A stretch of DNA of 64,000 bases, from NCBI RefSeq assembly GCF_016811235.1, contig NZ_JAFBID010000005.1, positions 98,490-162,489 on the forward strand, written 5' to 3'. The translations under genes and the position numbers were made by a program. The notes beneath the pieces were generated by a model that worked only from the letters and a program-made list of their open reading frames with translations, did not search any database and was not told where the DNA came from. Source of the stretch: Microvirga arabica (GTDB lineage Bacteria; Pseudomonadota; Alphaproteobacteria; Rhizobiales; Beijerinckiaceae). Of this stretch, positions 8,237 through 18,700 are shown piece after piece. The first letter of the stretch is position 1; each line of letters opens with the position of its first letter.

Positions 8237-9352
8237 CTAGCCTGCTCTCGGTTTTTCGAACAGAACCTTACCGTAAGAAATATTGGCTAGCCGTTCTATC
8301 CTGGCCGCCGCGCGGACCACGGCGTCGATATCGACTTTCGACAAGTTCGCCGACTTGGCGTGCGGACGAAGGTAGTTGGCTGAGGCCGGCTTCAAGCCGG
8401 CCCGGGCAGCAACGAGGTACGCGACCGCCTCGGCCTCGATCTCGCGCTCGCTAAGGCTCAAATGGGTTCGATCCGGCCAACCGCTCTCATTCGCCTTGGT
8501 CGTGATCGACTGGCAGCCTCCTAAGTGGCCACAGAAGATATGACCAAGCTCATGAGCCAAGGTGACAAAACGCTCACGAGGTGTCATCCGATCATTGATC
8601 ACGACCCCATAGACCCGAATGCCTTCGACGACTGACGCGGCGGTCTGCACGTCGACGGCGGACGGCCCTAGCGCGTCTGGCGCATCGGCCCCTGTCCGAC
8701 CATCGACACCGTGGTATGCGGCCGTTCCAGCGCTGTCATAGCCATGCCGACGGAATTCCGTCTTCACGCGGAACAGCTTCTGTTTTTCAAGCCCCCGGAT
8801 CAAGGTCGCGAGCATCTGAGGGGAAAATTCACCTGCGACCGCGAAAGGATCGTTGGGATCGTCGCGCTCCAGCGGAGGCCCGGTATCAGCCAACTCATAG
8901 ACGAATCGAATGGGTCCGAATGGCCAGAGGATGATGATCGGGACGGCATCCGGGAGCACGTGCCGGCCTATCTTCACCCATTCGTACTCGGAAGCGACAG
9001 CCCGGGCTCCTGGACGCTGGATGTACACCATTCTGGCATTCCAGACGGACATTCGCCGGAACCGCGTCACGAATTCCAGCGACTGGACCAGAGAGTCCGG
9101 GGTCGTTGTCTCCAAAGCCTCTTTGATCAGCTGGCGGACTTGCAGCCCCTGGGCGTCGGCGGCATCCTGCGGTTCCGGTTCAAGGGACGTCCGCACGGCA
9201 GCGACAATGGTGACCTGCTCCTGATGGGTCGGCCTCCTTGAATTGGGTACCTTCGCGCTTTCAAGCGACGCCTGAACCGCCGCTACGATGGCCGTCTGCT
9301 CCTGCCGGTTCGGCCGGCTAATGCCCAGCAGGCCCTTGATGAAGCCCAACAT
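8237..9352 (-). CDS. ArdC-like protein with ImmA/IrrE-type zinc peptidase domain
   Basis: A 371-aa protein. Residues 85-160 resemble the N-terminal domain of ArdC antirestriction proteins (a stretch like SVWNARMVYIQRP, then W-x-x-x-GR and a hydrophobic strand ending IILWPFGP). Residues about 240-350 form a metallopeptidase with HELGH at 267-271 and a REIEAEAVAYLVAA helix. The N terminus has a 19-residue motif twice, at 13-31 and 40-58, sharing RP..QEQ..IVAAV..SLE. It is the last gene of the seven-gene operon, two bases after the 130-aa gene. ArdC proteins of plasmids protect incoming DNA from restriction; here a regulatory or self-protection role is possible. Peptidase assignment is firm, ArdC relationship moderate. 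Confidence 0.8.
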   Translation of the reverse strand: MLGFIKGLLGISRPNRQEQTAIVAAVQASLESAKVPNSRRPTHQEQVTIVAAVRTSLEPEPQDAADAQGLQVRQLIKEALETTTPDSLVQSLEFVTRFRRMSVWNARMVYIQRPGARAVASEYEWVKIGRHVLPDAVPIIILWPFGPIRFVYELADTGPPLERDDPNDPFAVAGEFSPQMLATLIRGLEKQKLFRVKTEFRRHGYDSAGTAAYHGVDGRTGADAPDALGPSAVDVQTAASVVEGIRVYGVVINDRMTPRERFVTLAHELGHIFCGHLGGCQSITTKANESGWPDRTHLSLSEREIEAEAVAYLVAARAGLKPASANYLRPHAKSANLSKVDIDAVVRAAARIERLANISYGKVLFEKPRAG

Positions 9353-9354
9353 GG

Positions 9355-9747
9355 TCAGCGCAACGCCGAGAGAACACGGAGCGCCTGTCCGGCCGATGTG
9401 ACGGGCACAGGCAGTAGCGGCCGGTTCCTAAGTTCGGGAACACCCAAGAGATTGGACAAGCGCCCGTAGCGGTCGGGATCATTCCTGTCCGGATAAGAGA
9501 TGCTGATCTCCGGCACCACGATGCCCTCTGCGGCCACGGCCTTCTTCACGACCTCCGTCACCGGCAGCCAGAACCTGATCGCATCCAGCGTGACCCGCTC
9601 GAAAGCGAAAACCCTGCGCCCCGCCACGGTGCGGAAAGTGCACTGGTAGAGCCGGTTTGGCTGATGCCGCTCGAAGCGCGGATCGCGCTCCACGGCCGCC
9701 TCGATTTCCAACCCGAGGCGGGAGGGCTTCTTTGGTTCGCGCGTCAT
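9355..9747 (-). CDS. Hypothetical protein, sixth gene of the defence operon
   Basis: A 130-aa soluble protein without a domain I recognise. It has a basic N terminus, a pattern of alternating strands (LYQCTFRTVAGRRVFAFERV) and a conserved-looking middle (ISISYPDRNDPDRYGR). It begins 12 bases after the stop of the 286-aa gene and ends two bases before the ArdC-like gene, so it is almost certainly cotranscribed. Small size and location between an unknown protein and a peptidase would fit an adaptor or substrate role, but nothing in the sequence proves that. Confidence 0.65.
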   Translation of the reverse strand: MTREPKKPSRLGLEIEAAVERDPRFERHQPNRLYQCTFRTVAGRRVFAFERVTLDAIRFWLPVTEVVKKAVAAEGIVVPEISISYPDRNDPDRYGRLSNLLGVPELRNRPLLPVPVTSAGQALRVLSALR

Positions 9748-9759
9748 GACTTTCCCGGT

Positions 9760-10620
9760 CTAGCTGAGAGGGCCCGCTTTCCTGATCCGCCGCAGGATCT
9801 CCCGGCCGCCGGTTGTGTTCGGCCCGAAATGCACCCCGCGTGCCTGTTGGCCCGTGTAATGCACTATGCTTGGCACCCCTTCCTGTGCAGGAAGGCCCCA
9901 GGTCTTGCTCTGTCGGGTGACGATGATGCTGAGTTCGTCCCTCTGCGCCCGCGGCAGGAGCACATCGCGAACGTAGCGCCGGGCCTGGAGGGTCGAGGGA
10001 AGGATCTCAAGGAGCTTATGACCATTAAACGAAGTGGAGTGGTAGGGCACGAGCTCGATGCATGCGACGCGTCGAGACAATTCGCGCAGCGCCTTGCGAT
10101 AGCTCCCACACAGAGGGACAAGCTCCATGGCGACGGCCCTCAGCTTGCGCTCCCACCACTGATAGCCACCCGTCCAGCAAAACTCGGGATCCAGATTGAG
10201 GTTGGGGAACTCCATCCCGTGGACCGCCTGGGAGAGGTTGCCCAGCACTCGTTCCCGCCAAGAGGGGCAGCGATATTCGACATGAAAGTCGAAAACGCCG
10301 CCGCCACCCGGGTTCAACAGGAGGATGAAGATGTCAGCCTGGGCGAGATCGCCGGCATACGGGACGGGAAGAAGCGAGAAATAGAACCGTTCGTCTCCGA
10401 CACCGAGTGTTCCCGACTGAACGAAGGTGTCGAAGTTCTCGGCGGCGGCGGTCGCAAGCCACCCTCCGTGAGGTGACTTGGCGATGACCGGGCGGTCCTG
10501 TGGATGGACGAAGGGAGCTTGATCCTTGAAACCGGACCAGAACGCCGGCAGCGTGAAACGCTGCAGAGCCTCATCAACAGCCGGATCCGCAGAGGCAGCG
10601 GAAGTAATTGCGCTCATCAT
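9760..10620 (-). CDS. Hypothetical protein with possible uracil-DNA-glycosylase-like fold
   Basis: A 286-aa protein overlapping the upstream helicase by ATGA. The segment ADIFILLLNPGGGG (about 94-107) looks like the first core strand and active-site loop of the UDG superfamily, where an NPG or GQDPYH-type loop follows a hydrophobic strand. A second strand and loop, CIELVPYHS, and the C-terminal HYTGQQARG region sit where further superfamily loops would. Similarity is at pattern level and I could not confirm it. If correct it would be a base-excision or nucleotide-sensing component in a defence operon that also methylates DNA. Otherwise the protein is unknown. Confidence 0.65.
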   Translation of the reverse strand: MMSAITSAASADPAVDEALQRFTLPAFWSGFKDQAPFVHPQDRPVIAKSPHGGWLATAAAENFDTFVQSGTLGVGDERFYFSLLPVPYAGDLAQADIFILLLNPGGGGVFDFHVEYRCPSWRERVLGNLSQAVHGMEFPNLNLDPEFCWTGGYQWWERKLRAVAMELVPLCGSYRKALRELSRRVACIELVPYHSTSFNGHKLLEILPSTLQARRYVRDVLLPRAQRDELSIIVTRQSKTWGLPAQEGVPSIVHYTGQQARGVHFGPNTTGGREILRRIRKAGPLS

Positions 10621-12788
10621 GCCGCCTTCGCCTGCTGGCCAGCCGCCACCTTTGGCAGCAGTTCGCTTTGATCTCCCGAACTCGCCACGAACAGACGCGT
10701 CTTGGCGCGCGTAGCTGAAACGTGCAGAAGCGCCTTGTCCGCCTCGACGACCTGCCGCCTGATCGCGGCATCGGGCGCGGCATCCAAGATCCGGCGCGGT
10801 GGCACCACACCGTCGTTGACATCGACGATGGCGATGGCCGCGAACTCCAGCCCCTTCGCGCGGTGCATCGTGCCCAGACGCAATCCAGGCTTGGCCCGGT
10901 CGTCAGCCTTTTTCCGCGCAAGCAGGTTCACCTTGAAGCCGCGCGCCTTCAGTCCGTTGGCTGCAGCCGTGACGAGATCGTTCGTGCGCGCGAGGACACA
11001 GATCTCGCTTTCCTCGATTCCATCGGCCTTGCAGCGCTCGATCCATTCGATCAGGGCCGTCATTTCCTCCTCCGAGGAGGAGCAGATGGCGATGTCCGGC
11101 TTTGGGCCGTGGAAGAGGCTGCGATAGCCCGTCAGGTCATCCGTAGACTCGTCAAGATCGTCGACGGTGACGCCCTGGACGATAGCCTCGGCAAAGCGCC
11201 GGATCTCGTCGGAGGTCCGGTAGCAGATGCGGAGCTTGCGGCTCCTACCCCGAACATTGATGCCGCACTTGGTCATGGACGCCCTGCGTCCGTAGATGCG
11301 CTGGTGCGCGTCGCCGACGATGAACATGCTGTGGGGGCCGGCCACACCATCAGCCTTGGGGGCGATCTCAGCGATCAGACGGAAGGCCTCGGCACCGAGG
11401 TCCTGCGCCTCGTCGACCACAATGGCACGGTACGGCAGCAGGGCTGGCTTTGCGCGAAGGATCTCCCGGGCGTGCCGGTAGGCGTCCTCGGCCTCGGAGA
11501 GTTCCTCCTCGTCGAGCCGGGCGCGGTAGGCCGCGAACACGGCCCAGACCTTCTCCTTGGTCTTCCGGTCGATGGACGTGCCACGCCCGGTCCGCTGCAC
11601 CCGAAGGTAACCTGGCAGATCCGAGATGCCGTTCGCCTGCACGACCTGGCGCCACTCATCGCGCAGAAACTCCAGGGTCAAGCCGATGTCCTTGCCGTGC
11701 GCCCGGAAGGCGGCGTCCCATGCGTCCTGCAAGCGCGGAGCCTCCCCATACAGGATCTCCCGCTGGTAGCCCTGGCGCCGGAGGAAATCCGTCACCCATC
11801 CATCAAGATGGATGACCTCGATCCGGTCCATCTCCTCCTGCGAGCAAAGATTGGCCAGGTTCGCCTTCACGTCCGCCGCGAGGTTCGACGTGAAGGTCGT
11901 GAAGAGGATCTTGCCGAGCGCATCCTTCGCCGCGATCAAGCGGTCGGCCAGGTAGCGGGCGCGGTGCATCCCGACTACTGTCTTGCCGGTGCCGGCGCCG
12001 CCCCTGACAAGGACCGGCCCATTCCATTGGCGGTTCACGAGCTTGCGCTGGGATGGATGGAGGAAGACGCGCCAAAACTCCAAGGGCTCGTCGAGCACCT
12101 TCTGGAGCTCCTGGTCGCCCTCCACGAACCAGAAGGAGCGCTGGCTTTCCGGCGTCTTGAGCGCCGCAGCGAAGTCATCCGTCGAGATGCTCGGGCCGGA
12201 GGTGCGCTCCAGCTCCTCCAACGTTTCCTCGACCGAGTAACCCACCGCCAAGCAGATTAACGCGTCGTATGCGTCAGCCGGGATACCCGGCTTGTTGGCT
12301 TCGAGTTCTTCATCAGTCTGGATTACCCTGATCGCCGGCAGCAGCGCCTCAGGGACACCGACCGCAATTAGATCGGCATCGCTGTAATCCGCAAAACGTG
12401 CCCTCGACGTGGATGCCACAACTGCGGGCGTACGCGGCGCCTCGACGAGGCTCATGTCGGTGACCTGCACCGAGGCGGTCAACGGGTTGATGTCAATGAT
12501 GCGGTCACGCGCCCAACGATAGGCATCGTCGTGCTTGTCCATCCACAGCACGACTAGGGCGCCGCCGCGGTCGTACACGATAGCGCGGTGGCCCTGGTCG
12601 ATCCGGGCCGACTTCATGTGGCGGTCGCGGGCCCCTTCGATGCTCTCGAAGTTGACCCCGTTCGCAGCCGGGTCGTTCTTCAGCTTGAGGATGAGTTTGG
12701 CCGCCTTGTCCTGAACCGCCCGCGGCAGCCGATTCTGCGACAACAGGGCGTCGATCATGATATGAACGTCAGGCTTGCGCGCGGTCAT
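10617..12788 (-). CDS. UvrD-type helicase with N-terminal RelE/ParE-like domain
   Basis: A 723-aa superfamily 1 helicase. Motifs seen: Walker A GGAGTGKT (263-270), DEAQD (459-463), GDAHQRIYG (492-500), MHRAKGLEF (641-649) and SATRAK (691-696), the standard UvrD/PcrA set. Residues 1-110 look like the RelE/ParE fold: an early amphipathic helix, GARDRHMKSARIDQGHRAIV and LWMDKHDDAYRWA, matching the strand and C-terminal pattern of RelE-type proteins. Residues 110-250 are a linker with no name. It overlaps the giant helicase gene upstream by ATGA and the 286-aa gene downstream by ATGA. Predicted to unwind or translocate on DNA with 3'-5' polarity; whether the RelE-like part cleaves RNA or only binds is unknown. 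Confidence 0.88.
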   Translation of the reverse strand: MTARKPDVHIMIDALLSQNRLPRAVQDKAAKLILKLKNDPAANGVNFESIEGARDRHMKSARIDQGHRAIVYDRGGALVVLWMDKHDDAYRWARDRIIDINPLTASVQVTDMSLVEAPRTPAVVASTSRARFADYSDADLIAVGVPEALLPAIRVIQTDEELEANKPGIPADAYDALICLAVGYSVEETLEELERTSGPSISTDDFAAALKTPESQRSFWFVEGDQELQKVLDEPLEFWRVFLHPSQRKLVNRQWNGPVLVRGGAGTGKTVVGMHRARYLADRLIAAKDALGKILFTTFTSNLAADVKANLANLCSQEEMDRIEVIHLDGWVTDFLRRQGYQREILYGEAPRLQDAWDAAFRAHGKDIGLTLEFLRDEWRQVVQANGISDLPGYLRVQRTGRGTSIDRKTKEKVWAVFAAYRARLDEEELSEAEDAYRHAREILRAKPALLPYRAIVVDEAQDLGAEAFRLIAEIAPKADGVAGPHSMFIVGDAHQRIYGRRASMTKCGINVRGRSRKLRICYRTSDEIRRFAEAIVQGVTVDDLDESTDDLTGYRSLFHGPKPDIAICSSSEEEMTALIEWIERCKADGIEESEICVLARTNDLVTAAANGLKARGFKVNLLARKKADDRAKPGLRLGTMHRAKGLEFAAIAIVDVNDGVVPPRRILDAAPDAAIRRQVVEADKALLHVSATRAKTRLFVASSGDQSELLPKVAAGQQAKAA

Positions 12789-15700
12789 GCCGGCTCTCCT
12801 ACTGGATCGTCATCGAATATGTTTTCCTGCCCGGCGTAGACGATGATCGTCCAGCCTGGGAAGAGGCCTGCGAGGTTGGCATCAAGCACAATCCCCCGTT
12901 TCTTGTCGGGCCACGCCAGCTCCAAGGTGCCGAGGGCATTTCCTTCCTCATCGGCCACCTCGTAGAGAACCTCCGGAGGAGCGACGGGAGGGACTTGCTG
13001 CCTGAGGTTCTGGACGAGTGATAGCAGGTCGGAGAGGACCAACCGCTCGACGTCCGTCCAAGCCTCACTGTTGGCATCGACTTTCCCGGATAGTGGACGC
13101 GGAGCGGGAGAAAGACCCATCTCCTCCGTGCACCCCACGTACAGCGGACCGCCGAACTGAAGAAGGTTGAGGAGGCGCAGCGCCCCGTTCCAAGCCTTCT
13201 TGGCCTCCGGCGAAGCCTCCAGGCGGTGCTCGAAGCCAACGACGGTGGTCAGCGCGTGGGCCTCCGGCCACGCAGGCGGCTTCCATGGCTGTTCCACTAC
13301 GACAGTGAAGCAACCGATACCCTTATCTAGCCTCTGTCCGTACAGCGGCGTCTTAGGAATGGCCTCCAAGGTTGCCCGGCCGGGATCGCCGGTGAACACC
13401 TCCGTTGACGCCAAGACGGCCTTGGGATCCTTGCCAGCCTGCATCCCTGCCAGGAACACGCCTGTCGAAATTGCGCGAGCCCGATTCTTCCACACAGCAA
13501 GATCCGGGCACCGAACGAAGCGCAGGAACTGGTCGAACGGTGCCGCCTCCAGGACAGCCTTCAGGTCGGTCAGGACTTGAGCTCCATCGGTGAGGAGCTT
13601 GAGCCTCTCCTCCGGCAGCGGTGGGACAGGATCCCAGAGATGCTTCTTGGCCTCGCTCGAGGCCGCCTCGACGTCGGACCAAGACAGCGACCACACCAGG
13701 GCATGTCCTGACCGGAGGAGTTCCTGGCGAATCGTCAGGTCCTTGGGAACCCGGTCGTGGTGCCATTGCCAGCCGTCGAGGTAGATCGCCATGGGTTTGG
13801 AGTCTGGCGTCGGCACCGCGGGCCACAGGACGAAGTCGGCCCGGGTTCTTGGAATGCCCAGAGAGGGAAGCCGCTTGTCGAGATCAACCTGCGGCTCCAG
13901 GCGCCACTCCCCCTCGCTCAGCTTGACGAAATAGCCCGGCTGCCCGTTGACCACCGTGCTGATAAACTTGCCCCCGTTGTCGATGACGTCGTGCTTGAAG
14001 CGCCTCAGGAACATCGCTTCAAGCTCACTCTCCAGAGCCTTGTTGAGCTTCACGCCGTCCACGTTGTCGACCGAACGCAGCTTGTCCCAGTCAGTCAGGA
14101 TCTCGGCGATGATCCGGCTTGCGGTGTCGCGGGACACCTCCCCTCGCCCGAATGTCGAGGCGTGCGAACGGATGCAGCGCGGGCAGCCATCCTTGCGGGG
14201 ATCCATGTTGCAGACGCAGTCGCGCATGTGCGCCAGCGCGAGCGCGAACACGTCTCGCATCTCGTCCGGCCGGGTGGCGAGTTGCTTGAGATAGCCCGTC
14301 CCACCGGGGACGGTATCGTAAAGATAGAGGTACCGGCGCGTGAGCGGGCCGTCGGCCGCTTCCACCAACGACGTGCGCAGATGGTCGACCTTGCCCTTGA
14401 AGTGGAGGCGCAGCCCAAGGTCCATGGCCGCGCGAAGGGACTTCACTTTGTTGTGGTCCTGATCGTTCGAGGAGGCGAGCGGCAGCAGGAACCGGATCGC
14501 CTCTGACGTGAACTCCCGGTAAAGATAGACGACCGACACGTAAGTGTCGTCGCTCTCGGAGTTCACCTCCTGGCACCGGGGCTGATGCAGGCCCTTTTTG
14601 GAGCCGTCCCGGCGTAGGCGGCGGATCTCCTCGGGATCCTGGACGCGGCCGCAGGAGCGGCAGAGCGAGAACCCGTGCCCGAGGCGGCGCTCACCGGCCA
14701 CCTTCTGGCCGGACGGCGTGTCGCCGGTCTCGCCGAAGTTGACTTCACGGAACGTGCATCGCCGCAGGTGCTCGAACGCGAACGGCAGGACCCCGTCCTC
14801 GACGGCGTAGGCGTCTCCGATCTGACTGCGGTCGAACGCAGGCAGATAGTCGCGGTCGAAGTAGCGGGTCTCGCGCTCGTCCCCATCGTCTCCGATCCGC
14901 GTGTTGCGGTCGCTCCCGACGGCAAAGACCTGCTTCAAGCGGATCATAGGGCGGCGTGACCCCATGTCGGCCCACATCATGGATCCGCAGGACGGGCACC
15001 CATCCGACGTGGTCTCCGCAGGCGCAAGGGCCATGTGGGTGCAGTCCGGGCAGACGCGCCAGTGCTCGATGGGCGAGGCCGACAGGTCGACCTGGTCGAT
15101 TTTGAGCTTCCGGCTGTCGGCGTAGAACAAGGCGCTCGGAGCGAACTCGCCTAGAGCGGCCGCTGCCGGCCTTGTGTATTCGGTGATGGTCGGAGCCTTT
15201 TCATCGTCCGTGGACGCATCCGAGCGGTACAAGATCGACTTCAGCGTGACGCCCTGCTCCGGGAACAGGCAGTTTGGGAGAATGCCCCGGTCCGTCAGGA
15301 AGCCGACGATGTCGCCGTTGTTGATCTCGCGCTTGATCGGCCCCAAGGCTCGCTTCTCACGGTCGAGCGCGGTCAGACGCTCGTTCAGATCGAGCGGCGG
15401 CGGCTCCTGAGCCTTGAGCTTCTTGACCATGGCCGTCGCCGCCTCGATGCGCTGCTGGATCGCGGCGATCTCATTGGCGACATCGGCGAACTCATTCGCA
15501 ACGGCGTGAGCCAAACCCTCATTGTCCCCGCCGTGCGCGAACGCGTGGAGTGTCTCTAAGGCCTCGGTATCCTCCCGGAGCCTCGGGAACAGAGCGCAGA
15601 ACTCCTCGAACAGGCGCGTCGCATTCGCCTCGACGAACGCGAACCAGAACAGCGGGAAGGCATTCTGATTGTTCGTCGCGATGGCGTTGAGCGCATCACG

Positions 15701-18700
15701 GACCTTTCCGTAGCCCTTGACCCCTGCCCCCTTCTCGGCCACCCAGCGGTCGAGCGTGTAGGCCGCGAACTGGCGCTTCAGGATGGCGACTGCTTTCAGA
15801 TGGACGCCTGGCGTCCGAACCTTTCCGGAGATCATCTCCTCGGGGTCCGTCCAGTACCACATGTCATGGGGACGGGCGGTCGCGACCGTCACGTTGAGGG
15901 AGTTGCCGTCCCGGCGCCCCGTCCGCCCGATGCGTTGGACGTAGTTGGCCTGCTCGGGAGGGACAGAGCACAGCACCAGGGTCGACAGGTCGCCGATGTT
16001 GATACCCATCTCCAGCGTCGGTGTCGCCGCCAGGAGATTGGGGTACCAGGCCTTGCGGTCCTGGGTCATGAAGCGCTGCTCGACCTGCTGGCGCTTCTCA
16101 CGGTCGAGGAGGCTGGTGTGCTCGGCCGCGATGACGCGCTTGATCCGCCCCTTGGTGAGGATCCGGGTGCGGTACCCGTTGCGGCGGGCATCCCCATCCA
16201 GTTCCATGGCCCCGTCACAACCGACGCGGGTGCACCGCATCCCAGTCCAAACATTGGTATAGGATTGGGGCACGTGATGCTGGTTCCCGCAGGTGTCGCA
16301 GCGGACCGTAGCGGTCTTGGCGTAGACCCGCACCGTTTCCGGACGCAGGCCCCAGGCGCAGATCGCCGCCAGATCCTTCCCAGTGCCGATGGGAAGCCGC
16401 TCCACGATGCGGCGGTTCTCCAGGACCTTGAACACGAGCTCATAGAAGTCGCGGTACAGCTCGCCCGTGAGAACGAGCTTGTGCTCGAACCACTTGAGGA
16501 ACCAAGGGACGTACCAGCCTCCGACACTGTCCGTGGTCAGCGGCTCGAAGCCCCGCAGGATCCGGTTGGAGGGAAACGTCGGCTTGGGGGCAGCCGGGGC
16601 ATATTGTGGGAGGGACCGTCCGTTCGGGTGAGCCTTCACCACGGCATACCAGTTCGCCTCGCGGGCGACGTAGAGCTTGGTGATGTCAGTCGCCACCGCA
16701 CCGCGGGCCCGCATGTGGTCGAGCAGGCCGACCAGAAACCGCAGCAGGCCGTCCTGGGAAATCACGTCCGAAGCCATCCCAAGCTGGTCCTGCATCCGAG
16801 CGGCGATCTCTTCGCAAATAGGCTCGATCAGGGATAGATCAGGATGAGGAGCAGCGAGGCCTGTTCGCTCGATGGTGGCTCCGAGGCGGGACCGGAAGGT
16901 CAGCTCCGCAAAGCTCTCCCAGGCCAGTCGTTGCTGGAGGTATTCCGGCAGCTTGCTCTCGATGGGGAGTTCGTCGGTCGCGAGGAGATCCTTGTAGTCC
17001 TTCCGCCATTCCATATCGGCAGGCAGATACGTGGCGACGAACTCGCTATCCGGTGTCTCCTCCCCCAATGCCTTCTGCATCGCTTTGGGGGCTTCCGCCT
17101 CCACGACGCCCATATCAGGATCCACGGCCTCGCAGACAAAGCGCGACAAGCCGGCTCGGAACACATTCGACGCATTCCGGGCCTGAAGAACGCCCGCCCG
17201 GTGGGCGGCGTCTTGAACGGAGTCGGAGAAGGTCAGGAGCTTGGGGTCGTCGTTGTGGTCCGACCCGAACATGGTCGCCACCATACCGGTCACCAGGGTC
17301 ACTGATTGCGCGCCCAGGATGCCGAGACCGTTCGGGGACCCGCAGAAGGTGCAGTCGTGATCGACCCGGAACTTCTCGTCGGTGAGGCGCCCTGGCTTAT
17401 GGACGTAGGCTTCGATCAGTTTATCCGGCGCAGCGCGGCAGGATTCGCATCCTCCCTCCGGGCAGCTTTCACCGTAGTTCGGGACAAGGCATTCGGTGCA
17501 CAGCCAGGCGGTCCTCGTCTGACCGACCACCTTGCGCTTGATCCGCGGAACCGGCGGCTCCCTGAACACGAACCGGAGTCGGTCCGAGTAACCGAAGTAG
17601 GCGCTGTAGACCTCTTGGAGTTCCGCCGAGAGAGGGCGGCGCTCGTCGTTCGGGGTGACGGTCGCCCACCCTGCCCCGCCACAGGACCGGCAATGGATGA
17701 CCGGCAGGGCCCGCCGCTGTTCGTCCATGCCAAGGTCGTCGTGATGCTGAAGACGTGGCGTCTGGTCGACATTGGCCACCATGCGTCGCAACTCCCGCAG
17801 CCAGAGCTGATGGCGCACGTTAAAGAAGGGCATAGGGATTGGCTGTCCAGCGTCGTTGACGACGTCTGGATAGATGCGCCTGGCATGCGCCACCAGGGCG
17901 GTCAGAGTGTCGAGCAGGGCTTCAAGGTGGTCGTCGTTGAGGCCCCGATACAGCTTATTCCGGCGGAACTCCTCCTTGATGTCGCCATAGGCTTTTGGCC
18001 GGCCCTTGAGGACCTTGAGCAGCGTCTGGAAGAACACGTGCCCGTCCAGCATCTGCCCCAAGGTCACCCGCCATTCCATGGTTGAGATGTCCTTGGGCGG
18101 CTGGGCCTTGAACCAGAACGCGAAAGCGACCCGCACGAGCTCCTCGGGGCTGAGGTCATCCGTCTTGCGCACGAGCGCCGTCGATTGATCCTCCGCCGGC
18201 ACGTCGAGGGCGGTGATCTGGATGTCCTCCAGATACTCATTGACCGACTGGCGGTCCTCCAGGACCACCGAGGAGGCATCGAACGGCTCGTCGAAGATCT
18301 CCCGCGCGTAGGCCACAAGATCCTCGATGGCCTCCGGCCCACCGAGGGTGGCGGAGGTGCCAACGCAGCAAAGGTCGCCATGCCGCATGTTCAGGCGGGC
18401 CTTCAGGCGCCGGATCAGGCTCGCCAAGTCCGTACCCTGGGCGCCGTCGAACGTGTGGAGCTCGTCCACGATCAGGTGGCGCAGGGTGTCGGGCCGGTTC
18501 TTCTCCCAGATCTCGCGCTCGTCCGGGCGGACAAGCATGTAGTCGAGCATCTTGTAGTTGGTCAGAAGAATGTCCGGCGGGTTCTTCACCAGCGCCTCTC
18601 GGGAGTCGATGATCCCGGTGTCCGTCATGACGGACGACGGATGTTCGGGACGCTGGTCGGCGTAGATGCCGGCCCGCAGTCCCTTCAGCTTCGGGTTCTT

